A stretch of DNA of 64,000 bases from the NCBI GenBank assembly GCA_007922195.1, contig ML681964.1, forward strand, positions 5,970,445-6,034,444, written 5' to 3'. Below are positions 1-13,448 of this stretch, piece after piece (the stretch's first letter is position 1; each line of letters opens with the position of its first letter). Source of the stretch: Podocnemis expansa. Taxonomy: Eukaryota > Chordata > Testudines > Podocnemididae. A program made the translations under genes and the position numbers. Under the pieces are notes generated by a model. The model was not told where the DNA came from. It worked only from the letters and a program-made list of their open reading frames with translations, and did not search any database.

Positions 1-350
1 TTTAGGTTGTAACCCTCCCCTCAGAGCACCACATCCCCCTCCCTTCCAAGAAGGCTCAAATACACTGGTTCCAACAAGGTTTCCAGAGACCAACAGGCAA
101 AGAAAAGGGTTTTTGGATATAAAAGCAACATGTCCACTGACACAAAACCTTCTTTCTAATCCAGCCAATGGACAAGCCCTTAGATCCTAGCATGACCTCG
201 ACCAGCGTGGAAGCATTGGAAACACAAACTCCTACCAGAGTCCAATGTCAGAGTTGGGGGTGACCTCTGATGAGTATTGTGTGTAGTAGACTCTTTTTCT
301 CTGTAATGCTTTAACCTTCAGAATAAACGTGTTTGCTCAGAAAAAGCTTG
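1..350 (+). mobile_element. Probable 3' part of an old LTR (truncated by window edge)
   Basis: The stretch ends in a pattern typical of a retroviral-type LTR: a T-rich segment, a polyadenylation hexamer AATAAA at 322-327, and a short GT-rich tail. It resembles LTR ends I remember from reptile genomes, but I cannot name the family. The left end lies outside the window, so no target duplication can be seen and no coding region is visible. It could also be another kind of interspersed repeat. Confidence 0.33.
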
Positions 351-1141
<791 letters not shown>

Positions 1142-3925
1142 CTACAATTGAGCAGAAAAATAATTAAATAAACCCCTGGGCTTCACACATAAATCATAGC
1201 CAATCTCATATCATCACCTGTTCTTTCAAATTAATAACATAAGTGCAACATTATGGTTGGATCAGGATAGCTTTACTGACTTTATAAAATATTAAAAGTT
1301 GAATATTCTATTCTTGAAACATTAGGAGTATCCTTTAATGAAAAATAAAGGGAGCTGTTTTACTGTTAGAGTAAAGAAGACTGTGGTAAGTGGAAGCATT
1401 CAGAAAATGAGGCTCCAGATTATAATATAACATCCAGTCTAAAATAAAAGCAGGTGAGCTTGGGTTTATAGATTTAGATATAAACACTGTAAACACCATT
1501 CCCTCCTGACTGATTCACCTTAAAATCAAACTCCTTAACCCAGTATATCATTTTCTTCCCAACCCATCTCCATTTGTTTTCAGAAACATTTCTATTGTTA
1601 CTTTTGTGTGTAGAGGTGTGATAACTGTACAGGGGACCCAATCCCCACAGTGCTCACATTCCCTCCTGAAATTAACCAGAATTCCACATAGGAAAATTTT
1701 TCACCATCAGGCTGATTTTCAATTTGTGAACCTGCAACCTTTCCAAATACAAGTCCACTACCTATAGTGAGAGAAGGAGAGAGAGAAAATGTTCACAGGG
1801 CAATGGGAGAAATGAGAGTCAGGAAGAACTCCTGTTCTTTTACAGTGTTAATGGGTATTTTATGTACACTGTGTGAAAAAATATTGGCTGAGCTTAAAAA
1901 CAGCAAGAAACCCCAAAAGACACAATGCCCAAACAATTTTAACAGATCAGCCCACAGATATTCAGTAAAAGTATTTCTGTAACTGAGCTCTATCAGGAAG
2001 CTTCAAATTTTCAACAGTGTTTTACTATTCAGCCGGATCAAATCTTAGTCAACATCACTCCACTGTGTAGGAACACTTGCTGATTCAATATTTGGAGGGG
2101 ATCATGCTTTTTAAAATGTGTTCAACAAACCACAGATGTATAACCTAAGAGCTGCTTAGTATCTGATCACAAGGAATGTAAGGATAGTTCTGTTCCCATA
2201 AGGCGCTCGTTACAAGATACAATTATTGTAGACATGAAAAGGATTTCTAACAGCAATTTTATAGATATATAAGTAGGTAATTTTATGGTCTTTTAGTTTC
2301 TTAACAGCTAGCCATGACTTCCAGATAGTATAACCAGGGCACAGGACGCAGATGAGGGCTAATCATGAATCTCTTGCATCCCCAGAGCTTTTCTGATGTC
2401 AAATGCAGTGAAAATCTCTCATTCAATTAGAAGAATTGAAAAGTACTTTCTTGATCATACTCCTTGTGCAATATCTCGTGGAACCTTCCAGCCCCAAAGG
2501 AAGCTTTGACACCAGTTCCTTTGACTCATTTTAGAAGGACATTTGACAGTAGTGGTAGAAAACTTGTGTTTGTCTAAATTATCAAACATGATGTCACAAA
2601 AGCCAAATAAAAACTTTCCAAGCTATTGAGACCCCATTACAGGTGCTCTGAAGTCAATACTAGCTGTTCATGCTAAGAGTTAAACCTATTGCTTGAAACT
2701 TTTCAAGAGAAAAATAGAACAAACTTGTTTTTTCACTTGTTCAGGTAAAAACATTTCCCCCTTAGCTTAATGACTGAACAATCTTTATATTTACATTCTA
2801 ACTCTATTATTTAGGTAGGTACACAGCCCCCCACACAGCAGTATCTGAATCCCTCACAATTATTCATGGATTTGATCCTCATAATACCTCTTTGACAGAG
2901 GGAACTATTATCCTCAGTTTTCCCAATAGCGCTGGGTAGAATACAGACCCAGATTTTTAAAAGGTATTTGATGTTGCTCCACTCAGTCTTGAAATGTCTA
3001 ACTGACCTATGTCTCCTTTTCCAGGATGAGTTCAGCACGTTGGAGCTGAAGGTCTAGACTACATTTCAAACTTACAGCAAAACAACTGTGTTGGAGAGCT
3101 CTCTCCCATCAACGTAACAGAGGCCACCTAAATGAAAAGCAGTAGTTATGTTAGCAGGAGGGTCTCTCCTCCCAAACTTTATGTTGTTTAAGTTTGTATT
3201 TTTCACAACCCATAGTGTCAAAAGTTTTGCCAGCATAGTGCTGGTGTAGACAAGGCTAAATCAATCAAGCATTGCAACACTGTCATTTGTCTAGGCAGAA
3301 TAAATGACTTGAGTTTTGTCTATACTGACAGAGGTAAATTCACCACCATCAAATTGAACTCCCCAGTTTGACTAAGAGGTCTGTGAGGACCTGCTAAGTC
3401 AATCAGGGAGTTGATCCATTAACTCCAGCCTCTCATACCCTTGTTGCCTTTCCTTCAGCTCAACGCAGCGGACTGGGAAGGCATTTCCTAAACTAACCTC
3501 CATATTTGTCCTTTTGTTAAAATAACCTCTTTACTTGAGCAAGCTCTAGTCTACACTTCCTGCCATTTTGATAGGAAGATAAAGGGAGATATGCATGTTA
3601 TTTTAAGCAACTTTTGTCTCTCCCTTCAACTACCCCCATTTAGACTAGGGTTTGCTCAAGTACAGAGGGTATTTTACCAAATTACAAATGCACAAATGAT
3701 GAAAGCAAGGGACTATCACCACAAATCAGTTCTCAATTGGCATGTGCAATAGGAAGCATACCGATCGTGTTTTCCCAAGATATACGCTCCACACTACCCA
3801 CCTATACCTCAGTGGCAGCCAACATTTCCCCCAACTCTAGGACATTATGAATGTAAATTTAATTTCTAGTGAAATTTCATCTCAGTTACCAAGAGAAACA
3901 TATTGCTTACATCTATTATACAAAC
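1142..3925. other. AT-rich intronic sequence, few recognisable repeats
   Basis: I see no gene. Around 3245-3560 there are several pieces resembling the ends of MITEs with a GTCTACAC-type terminus: a gtgtagacaagg segment near 3245, gtctatactgac near 3318, and agtctacactt near 3549. The boundaries cannot be drawn. The rest is plain AT-rich DNA. Confidence 0.5.
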
Positions 3926-4880
3926 CAGGGATGGCCAAACTTATGGAAACTCAAGAGCCGCACAAATCAATCATTAAAACTTTGAGAGCCGCACTGAGGC
4001 ATATAACCACACACTTTTACCTAGTCCGAAATTACTAAACTTAAAATTCATTGCACACTTTAATTTTATTGTAAAAACAGGGCAAATATTGATCCTACTA
4101 ATGTCAGATTCTAATAATTACTGAAGGTTACCATGAAAAGTAAGCCTATACAGTAAAAACTTAGCTGTTGCTGGATGTAGAACACTGCAGGCTAGTGGCG
4201 AGTTTTTTTAAAATCTGGACAGTAACTTGTCGATGCGGTACGTAAAAGCTCTCTCAGGTGCTGACTGCACAATGTTTCTATTTAACACATATTGCACAAT
4301 GTTTCTATTTAACAAATTTCATTGTGGAATACAATGCTTCACAGCAGTAAATTGTGCCAAAAATTGAAAGTAATCTACATTCAGTTTTAAACTTTTCTCC
4401 TCTGTATTTTCATTTCTTATTACTCCATGTCATGTTTGGGGCTTGTAAAGCACGATTTTATTTTAACAAGGGGTAAACTTCATTAGGGCCTATGAGAAAA
4501 TCTAAACATGCCACGGCTTTCTTGACCATGCCGCACTCCCTCCCTCCCCCCGCCTCTGACCATGCTGCTGCTTCCTTGCCATCTCTTACTATGCGGCTGC
4601 TTCTCTGCTGTCCCTGACCATGCGGCTGCTTCCCTGCCGGCTCTGACCATACTGAATTCCCCCCAACCCCCGCCTGACCATGCCACGCTTCCCTACTGGC
4701 TCTGACCAAGCCGTGCTTTCCCCACATCTCTGACCATGCTGAGCTTCTCTGCCAGCCCGACCATGCTGCACTCCCCCCATCTCCAACCATTCTGCCCTTC
4801 CCTCTCATTCTCTTCCACTAGCTGCACTTTTTCTTTGAAGAGCCGCATGCAGCTCACAAGCCACAATTTGGCCACACCTG
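3926..4880. mobile_element. hAT non-autonomous element, 955 bp, with expanded core
   Basis: The termini are inverted: CAGGGATGGCCAAACTTATG at the left and, read inward from the right, CAGGTGTGGCCAAATTGTGG. The flanks are an 8-bp target duplication with one mismatch (atacaaac 3918-3925, acacaaac 4881-4888). Both subterminal regions carry an AGAGCCGCA motif. No transposase is present. A smaller relative with matching termini lies at 63751-63919. The unusual length comes largely from the tandem array at 4505-4800. The long minus-strand frames here (up to 116 codons) follow from that array and are not genes. Confidence 0.85.
4505..4800. repeat. Imperfect minisatellite inside the hAT element
   Basis: A C/T-rich unit of about 25-35 bp repeats roughly nine times. 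Each unit carries a core close to CTGACCATGC followed by GCTGCTTCCCTGCC. The units vary in length and drift in sequence, so the array is old. The repeat phase makes several frames open on both strands. Confidence 0.75.
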
Positions 4881-4888
4881 ACACAAAC

Positions 4889-7800
4889 CAAGCAGCAAGC
4901 TGCCCTGAATTAGCATACAACACAAAAAGTCTCCAATGATACAGTTGAATCTCACCTCCCCTCAGAATGAATGAGCTATTAGAATAATTTAATGAAATTA
5001 TAATCGACATTGCAAGATACCATAAAAATACAAAAAAGATTGTGAGTTCTTTCTTAAAATGTAAGGGTTTTTTTCAGCAGGAACTAGATAACACCTAGTA
5101 TATCGTGGGCACTGCTGGAATTAAAACAACAAACAAACAAAAAAAAATCACCACACGCCGGAAAAAGAAGAAAAAAAAATCCAAAACATATCAGTGTACA
5201 CAGGTCATTATAGCTACTTGACATCCATTTGCAGGTCACTTGTTTTGACAGCCTTCTCATTTTCCTTACTAATGGACTGTAATGAAATCCCAGGTTAAAA
5301 AGGTTGTTTAGATCTGGTGGCCTCACAGAAAATCTCTCACTACTCAGCAGAGAGAAGGTGAACTTACAGTGAAACAGAAAACGGAGATCCAACTCCAGAA
5401 GGGAGACACACACACCTGCCACCCATAAGTTCATATATCTGTTAGTAACATAGGGGAAAAGTTACAGTAAAATATAGGTATTTAGGTCAAAAGAAAACAA
5501 ACAACCCCAAAGCAAATATCCCTCAAAACACTTCACTGTACTTTCTTTAATGGGACACAATCTATGTAATAGAAGATTAACTGCAGAATTTCTTCAAAAA
5601 ATACTCTATAAAATTTCTTTTAAGGAAATATTTTCTTTTCTTTCTGAATTTAACACAAAAATGCAAAAAACCCAAACCTGTTAGCTTTCAAAGACTAGAT
5701 ATTTACAAATTTATCACACCAGTCATGACCCAAAACTGAATTACTCAAGAGCTGTTAGGGAATATCATTCGCATGCTAAATACTGTTCTGTGAGGGAATA
5801 CAGCAATAGCATTTTTATAAATGTCTGTGGTAACTGATTAATTTACAAAGCTCAAAAAAATTTCATCTGAAAATATTTGGTCTTCAGAGTCTCTTCCTGA
5901 CACATACTGAGAATGCTATATGGACTATGAGTCTGTTATTTTGCATCTCTTCATAGTAAATTCCACACCAATACCGCTATTTTGATAAGAAGGGTTTTCC
6001 CAATTGTAAATGTGACACCAGCAGTTACATTGTTGTGACCTAATTTTGAAACATGTTTCAACAAGGCCTCTTTTTTTGAAAGGCCCTATGGTGAACTAAC
6101 AGAAATATGTGGGCACCAAATATAGCTTGTATATGGAATTTCCTGAAGTATTTGTTAAGAGTGATCTAGTTCTCTAATATGAGAACTTTTACTCCACTTA
6201 TAACACAGCCCTTGCACTGTGTTGGGCATTTTATTAGTTTGAAGTGATGGCCTCTGTATTTTTGGGAAACAGATCTAATCACTGCTGTTTAGTTACTAAT
6301 ACGTTCAGTCTTCATCAAATTGGGGTCAAATCTTGGGCCCATTGAAATCAGGGGCCATATTCTCATTCTTTGAACTTTCATCAAAATTTCATCCCAAACA
6401 TGCATTATTTTTTAGACACACTTTTCCTCCTTCACTATGTGTTAACCCTTTCATTTGGAAAGCTCTTTTTGCCAGCACCATAACTATTCAATGTTCATGA
6501 TAAAAATTGCATAGAGCCTCCGAATAACTTTGGCTTGATCTGGTCATCAATTTTTCCAAACTAGTTTAGTCTCTAATTAGTCCATCTATTAACTGGTCAA
6601 ATTCATATGACTCAGCTTTATTTACAGCAGTGGTCTTAACTGGCAACTGCTTTCTATCAAAGAAAATATATTTTATGCAAATTATATGGTTATATAGATC
6701 ACAACATTCTAGACACTGAATATCAAGATAGCTGCATTCCCTTTTTACCTCCTCTTTGAAATACTGTAGCTCCCTAGTGCGTTCTTGGCCTGAGACATAA
6801 AGCGAAGTGGAGGATTTGTCTTCTACGATTTCTTTTCAAGCCTCGCTTCCAGGAAAGTCTGAAAATATTGCCAGTCACCTTCTCTATTCTACACACTCAT
6901 CCAAGAGTGATACGGCTGCACTCAACAATTGCAGAATCTCACCCATTGCTCTTGTTTTACCAACTGATTGCTGGTATAGAATGTCAAAAACACTTCTTAA
7001 TTACCCAGGCGGGAAGACTCTACTCTTACCTTGTTTCCTGAATAGCTATTACATTTCCCTGATCTCCACTATCCCCTCTACAAAGAGGGGCATCATTTCA
7101 TTTAGATATTTACTCATATTAAGTAATAATTCAAGATGCAACTATTTAATCTAAGGCATGAGCCTTCAGACAAACTTGGCTTCTACATTTCATCCTCAAT
7201 ACATGCTATCTGGAAGGCTTGATTCTGACCACGAGACCTCCCCCTTGCTCATTTTAATGTTGATCCCTCACTGTACTGAATAGCTGAGGATCTGATACAC
7301 ACTCTCTGGTACACCTATCCCATTTTGTTGTCTGGGGGGTATAGACAGATTATGTGTCTCTATTGAATTTCAGGTATTGATAGAAGATCACCATAGTATC
7401 TGATCACCAGTGGTCACACAGTGCAGAGATACATAGATATTCTTATTATATAATGCACATCTGTTACAGCCCAGTGTTCAGTGATGGCCACAACCATTAC
7501 TCTACATCTATCTGGAACTATTTACTTCTCTTTACATCACTGAAGGGCTAGATTCTAAATGGGCTAGCTATAAAGTACCATGTAGTGATCCTTTTTGTTG
7601 CTGTGGCCAGCACATACAGCATCGGTAAAGAGCAAGTCTTGCTTGTTTTGACAGGTTCATAGGCCCTACAACTCCTGGTCTTTCCTTGGAAGAGATAATG
7701 GTTGAAAGCTGACACCGTTCAACACTATCTGCATGGAATGCTGAGCCAGCTTCCATCTTTTGCCTCCAAGCACACTACCACAAAGAGAGGAAGATGTTGG

Positions 7801-10800
7801 GTTAGGTTTTGTGGAAATTCATAGTCATTGGGCAAACTAAGTCTTTCACTTTGGCTGCAAACCTGCTAAGTTTACTCCCATAATGAAACCTCTATTCAGA
7901 TTTGCCCTCTATATAATCAAAAGAAAGACAGGACATTTTCACCCACTATAGTTTATAACCAATAGCCAACAGCCACACTGTTAGTCACTTGTGAGATATG
8001 AAGAATATACATGGAGCAAGCATTCATCTGAACATAATCCATGTTTCATTTTATAATTTATTTTTTGTTTTATTGGTGCTGAATACCATTGCCAGGAATC
8101 TATTGTGCCTCTGAACAGCCTGGCGCATTTACATGAACTGTTTCCATGATTGTTAATGGGTGTTACAATACTGCATAAATCCCCTGTGATGGGGCAATAG
8201 AGACGTCAGCACCAAAAGTAAGCAGAAGTGGTATTTTTGTAATTTAAGATATTCACTCTATGGAGGAAAATATTCTGCAACACATAACTGCTGTTTGTTT
8301 TCAAAAGCATCTGTAGTGTACTTGCATCAGAGTAAGGGAAGCTGAAGGCACATTGCTTTGTTCTAAAGTGCTTTATGCCTGCATCTGGGGAAAAGAACAC
8401 ACCACCTGTCTTTTTACTTTAGTGGGGTTAAAAAAAAAAGAGAAGTTTACAGGATTCCCACAGACTTTGAACTAATGTAAGATTTCAGTTTTCAAAGTAC
8501 CTCTTATCAGCTCACTTACACAAAGTGTTCTGGACAAAATGTCTCCTTTTTAAATTTTTACCCCTTCTGTACTCCAAAAATACAGTAATCTGACGCATAC
8601 CTTCTCCTCTTCCCCTTCACCCCAATCTTGTTGTCTTAATGGGTGACAAGCAGAGTATCATCCAAGCTGCCTTAGGTGTCCTCATTTACAGATTGCAAGA
8701 AAAAAAAAGTGCTGGGTATAAATTATTCAAAACCTATTGTATGAGTGTGTGTTCCCTGAGCATTCTCCACTGGCAAAGTAGCCAGATTATTTTTCACTTT
8801 TAATTGTGTTGATATTTTATCTGCTCTGTTGAAAGTAGAGTGTGGCACATGAAACCACATGTACAGATGAGCAAATAAAGCCAGTTACTAAGTCTATTAT
8901 ATAAAGCCAAAGTAATCCATGTAACTTTAACACAATGCCAGATAAATTCCACCCCAACTCTAGTTGCTATTTACTTTTGTAGTGCTTGTCTATTACTATG
9001 TCAAACATGAAAGAGTTTAGTACAGAGCTAGACTGCTTAAAGAACATCTGAACCGATTTAATAACCAGTGACATAAAGGACTTCAGAATGCCATCTGGAT
9101 ACAAAGGAAGTCATTGTGTAAATGAAACCTTTGATAATGCTAAACTGAACATGCATCTACTCAATTCATAGGAGGTATTATAAACCCATAAAATCCTGTG
9201 GGGGTGGTTCTCCTTATACAACACCAATAAAATTTTGGATGAGTCTGCACAATGCAAAAGAATTCCCTCGCTTCACAGATTATTTTCCTAGATCACATGA
9301 TTTAAGGTCACTGTTACATAAACTTTTTGTCTGAGAAGGACTATTTGATTCAGAAATTTTATTACATATGTTTTGCTACCCTGCTGTATGTCACATCCTA
9401 TTTGCAGTTGCAATTAGTGTACATGTCGATAAAATGAATTACAAGTGGACTGAAGTGGGAAGCAACTGAAAAAGACTAGGCAGAAACTCACACTTCAGAA
9501 GCAGTCTGCTCAGCTCATTTGCATTAACTGTGATAATCACCAGACACAGTCACTATGAATTTAACAGGTTTGTAAATATTACTGAAGAACGGACTTTAAA
9601 ATGAACTTCAAAATCAACTGTCTTCCTAGGATATTAGTATTAAAGAAAAGAAAAGACGGGACTAGGACAGACTTCTCTACAACCCAATTTATCAAATAAT
9701 TTCTAATTTCAGATTAGCTAGTTTTTGGATAAGAAAATATATTGAGCCCTGGACCTTACCTATGTGTGGTTCTACTTTTATACTGGACAACGTGAATATG
9801 ACACTTTTTAAAGAACTACTCTGCCCCTTTGCATGAATGTTCAATTGTATCTGATTACTTTAAGGACTAATATAAACACTTGTGCTTTTTAACCCCGCAG
9901 AATTTACACATCTAAGATAAGAAAGAGGTGGATTCTGTGATGCCAGACTTCTGCTTGAGAAGTGTTTATTATGTTTCAGTTAGTTACACCTGCATAAAAC
10001 CATTCTGTTAGGAAGGTTAGGGGGTTCCAAAGGTGTCAATGAAAGATTTGGCCTGGAGAAACCTTTAGTGCTTGTGATGATATTTAAGAAAAAAGAACTC
10101 TGCTTGACTTAGCTTCTAGGTTAAGTTTGCAAGGCTGAGAGTTAGGAGAAAACAAACTTCTGTTGTACGCAATGCACGTTTGATTTGAAAGTCACTGATG
10201 AACATGGAACTCCATGATGGCAGTTTTACACAGTCATTTTTCAGAGTAAACTTCACTTTGATACTAGGCCCTATTACTGATGAATGAAACGTGAGAATTA
10301 GGAGGTGTACTGATACTGTAAGACACTGAAAAAAGGTTGCACATCAGACATAAATGTTTGAATGCTTTTGCACCATGAGTAGGCAGAACCCAAAAAAGAT
10401 AGCACAATAAGGAAAGGCTAAAATAAGAGGATTCTTAGTTACAAAGTATGAGAAGGCATTTCTTTTCCAAGTTACTTTCACTGTCTACTACCTTTTATAA
10501 ACCCTGTATTTCCTTTAAAGATTGCAAATTAAGGGAACTTTGGGCAGCCAGAATGTGAGATGATCTGTCTCTGTCATGTGGTGGATGGGGCAACAGCACA
10601 AGTAGGAGAAAGTGGAATTTTTTCACAATATTTTTATGAATACTGTGTGTGCCTCAGTTTCCTGCTGCACTTTGCAGTGCTACCTGGTAGCATGAAAAGA
10701 CAGTGTTCCTTGAACAAGCCAGGAGACACAGGTGTATGTTTCGCTTCACTTTATGGGTGAAATAAATAGAGATAAGAAACTGACTGAAACTGACCCAATC

Positions 10801-12039
10801 AAGAAAGGGTCTGTACAGACAATGTAAGCTCCAATGACTCATGCATCGACACATTCAGCACGTAAACTGAGCAGAGATCCCAGCTTGAGAAGGACCAAGA
10901 GGCGGATGATTAAGTGTAGACTTTCTCAGCAGGAACAGATCAAGGAAGTCAGAGAGACAGAGAGCAATGGCGAGTAAGCCTGAAAATGGAGTTTACTATA
11001 GCTTATCTGGAGAGTTGTAGTATGACCAAGGGTGCGTACAAGGTAAGGCAAGAAGGGGCAATAACAGTAAGGGATGCAAAAATCCTCTGCCCCCAGTACT
11101 GGGGCAGGGAAGGGAAGGGGAGTGAGTTTGTGGCGGGGGTTGCAGGAGAGAAGCTCCTCCTTACCTAGAGGCTGCAGTGGCAGAAGGGGGAGAGCCAGCT
11201 CCTCCTTGCTGAGGGAGGACACAAAACAAGCTTTTCAAAAAGGAAGTCAAGTATAAATTCTTGTGGGCACCCATGGGTGTGACTATGCTTTAGTCTTTAT
11301 TTCTCTGAGCTCCCTTACGGTCATCCAATGCTGTATTCCAGTTGACTAACAAATTCTACTTTATTTTCTAAAGACTGATGGAGGTATCACTACAAATATT
11401 GGCTGGGGTGAATTAGTCCCTGAAGAGCATCCAACTTCCTACCAGGAGTCTAACTTTGTTGAACTCACTGGGCAGGGCTCACAGTGGTGGAGCCCAGCAG
11501 CTCAGTCTAGGAGTCAGTGAAACTGTGGCCTACCTTGATGAAAGAGTATCTATCTGCCTTATGGGTCTGACACACTGGAGTTTCCTCCAAAACAGTGTAC
11601 AAAAGCTAGGATGTACACCCATTCTCTCAGTGACAGCAAGCCAACACCTTCTGTGGCCCAGTGCCTGCAAAACACCCAAAAAGCTGCATGTACACAGACC
11701 TCCCTCACACCACAACCAGGCACATCAATAGAGCAGGACAACATATTTTACCAAACAGAAGAACAAAAAAGACACTCTGGTTATGCATGTCCATGCAAGA
11801 CAGTAGACTCTTTTCCAAGACTGTTTGCATCATGTAATGTCAATGTCACGCTGGGGCAAAAAGTGGGCAACATGGGGTTTGCCATTTTCCATGGTGATTT
11901 TCAGCATAACTCTCCACCTTCCTTTTTTTCATTTTACCTTGCCCAGTCCACTCTGTGCATAAAATTCCATTTACTCTTGAGCTTAATGGTAATATTTTTT
12001 CTACACTTTTATAACAATACTTGGTACTTAACCAGAACT
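4889..12039. other. Intronic sequence without a recognised gene
   Basis: This is mostly AT-rich unique-looking DNA. Between 6325 and 6365 there is a short piece of the type seen at 26555 (a 'cccattgaaatcagggg' segment), perhaps an ancient interspersed repeat. Positions 11090-11220 are G-rich. The open frames here, the longest being 166 codons at 11611-12111, have no recognisable domain and look accidental. Confidence 0.5.
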
Positions 12040-12125
12040 TTTCTTCTCCAGAGCTCAGAGCACTTTACAAATGTGAATAAATATCATCCCCATTTAGAGA
12101 TGGAAAAATGAAGACATGGATGGTT
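12040..12125 (-). repeat. MIR/CORE-SINE relic (reverse orientation)
   Basis: The order is 'agagcactttacaaatgtg', then 'atcatccccattta', then 'gagatggaaaaatgaag'. This is the complement of the usual MIR 3' half (counts in the family: atctgtaaaatgggg, then a cell of 'agcactttg'). It is old and diverged. Confidence 0.55.
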
Positions 12126-12554
12126 ACAGGTGACCCCTGAAGGAAAGATATCAGACTACTGCCCTTTTTTCTTTTCATATGGTATACAAAGGCCTGAAAA
12201 GTATTGGTAAACATATACTTCTAATCACAAAAAATTCTGGTCTCATCTGCCCTGACAGACTTTGGGCCGTATCTTCAACTTGTGGTAGCTGCCATAACTC
12301 TGAAAGTGCTATGCGAATTTCAACAAGTTAAGAATCTGACCCTCTAAACTAACTGGACAAGTATTGAAACAGCCACAAGCAACAAGGGACTGTGGGTAAA
12401 GGAGCTAGATTTTTAATCAGACTGTTTACAGATCTGCATTTTGTTGAGATGAAACTTATTTAATTTCAAATGCCTAATAAACTCTTGGAAGAAATTCAAT
12501 TAAGGTGTGAACTCCCAGTTAACATCTGTGACCTCAAGAAGTACTTCATTAAAG

Positions 12555-12840
12555 GTCTGGTCTATACTGTCGTGCTGGGTCAAGGGGAGATACGCATTCT
12601 ATAGTACGTAGCTTGCGTATCTCACATCAAAAGACCCTCCCTTACTGTGGTGTCTTCACTGTGCTGTGCCAACAGGAAATATTCTCCATTGGATGCAGCA
12701 TTAATCTCTTCTGAGAGGTGGAGTTACTGAATTGAAGGGAGAGCACTTCCAGGATCAATTGAGCAGGTCACCACTGGCCACTCAATTGATACCACTGCGT
12801 CAATCCATGGAGACTGATGCAGCTATTTCAATATAGAAAA
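12555..12840. mobile_element. Decayed MITE with GTCTACAC-type terminus
   Basis: It begins near 'ggtctatactgtcgtgc' and carries an internal inverted pair, 'gagatacgcattctata' against 'agcttgcgtatctcac' (about 12587-12628). I recognise this layout from a common turtle/crocodilian MITE with a palindrome close to its left end. The right end is poorly defined and no target duplication was found. Confidence 0.45.
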
Positions 12841-12984
12841 GCACTATATCAGAGAAGGCCAGATTTAATATTCCTAACATGTCTAACAGTAAGCAAAATG
12901 CATTTGTTTATTTTTTAAATTCTTGATAGGCCTTTGAAGAGAAGCCAAAAAAGACAAAAAGACTGAGATAACCCATTAAAAAAA

Positions 12985-13070
12985 TATTTATGGGTCACCT
13001 GTATATGACTTGCCTGGAGTCACATAGCTGTCAGGACTACCAGTTCAACATCCTAGTTGCAAGAACTTAC
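12985..13070 (-). repeat. MIR-like relic (reverse orientation)
   Basis: The segment 'gacttgcctggagtcacatagctg', followed by a region parallel to 'cagagccgggattcgaac', is the usual complement of MIR's central core. It is short and diverged, so the call is tentative. Confidence 0.45.
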
Positions 13071-13253
13071 TTGGATGTTAAGTTATTCCTTGGTGTGGTG
13101 CCTCAGCTCTCCAAAGGTGACTACATTCAGCTTGATTTGATACAAACTGGTACGCCCTAGAGTAGTCAAAATCCAGAACATAAATAATTTTTCGAATGGT
13201 CTAGAAATAGACTTTTCTGCTGGGCAGCTGGCAAAAGGACAACTAGCTATTAA

Positions 13254-13448
13254 CAAACAAGGAGTCTGGCAGTACTTTGGAAGACCAACAGATTTATTTA
13301 CCACATGAGCATTCGTGGGAGAAAAATCCTACTTTGTCAGGTTTGAGATATTTTCTCACAAAAGCTCTAAGATAAATACATTTTCTTACTCTTTAAAAGT
13401 GCCACCAGATTCTTTGTTTTGCTGAACTAGACTAACACAGCTACCAGT
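13254..13448. mobile_element. Foldback repeat with hammerhead-like arms, decayed copy
   Basis: Two inverted arms face each other. The left arm (about 13260-13340) reads, on the minus strand, a CTGACAA box, a stem of type AGTAGG...TCCCAC, then GAATGCTCATG. The right arm (13345-13445) ends 'gactaacacagctaccag', the complement-type terminus of this family. The core boxes are mutated. Related copies lie at 21974, 22703, 30723, 33947, 43133 and 62881. Confidence 0.6.

Noticed and set aside
4458..5010. Overlapping minus-strand frames rich in Trp, Ser, Gly and Gln
   Set aside because: They arise from the minisatellite in the hAT element; the repeated unit keeps several frames open at once.
9300..9330. 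Possible direct-repeat nuclear receptor site near an AGGTCA half site
   Set aside because: The second half site is missing; single half sites are too common to mean anything.
11611..12111. 166-codon plus-strand open frame, the longest one outside transposon relics
   Set aside because: It runs into a MIR relic at its end, has no domain, and shows no exon-like borders or conserved motif.
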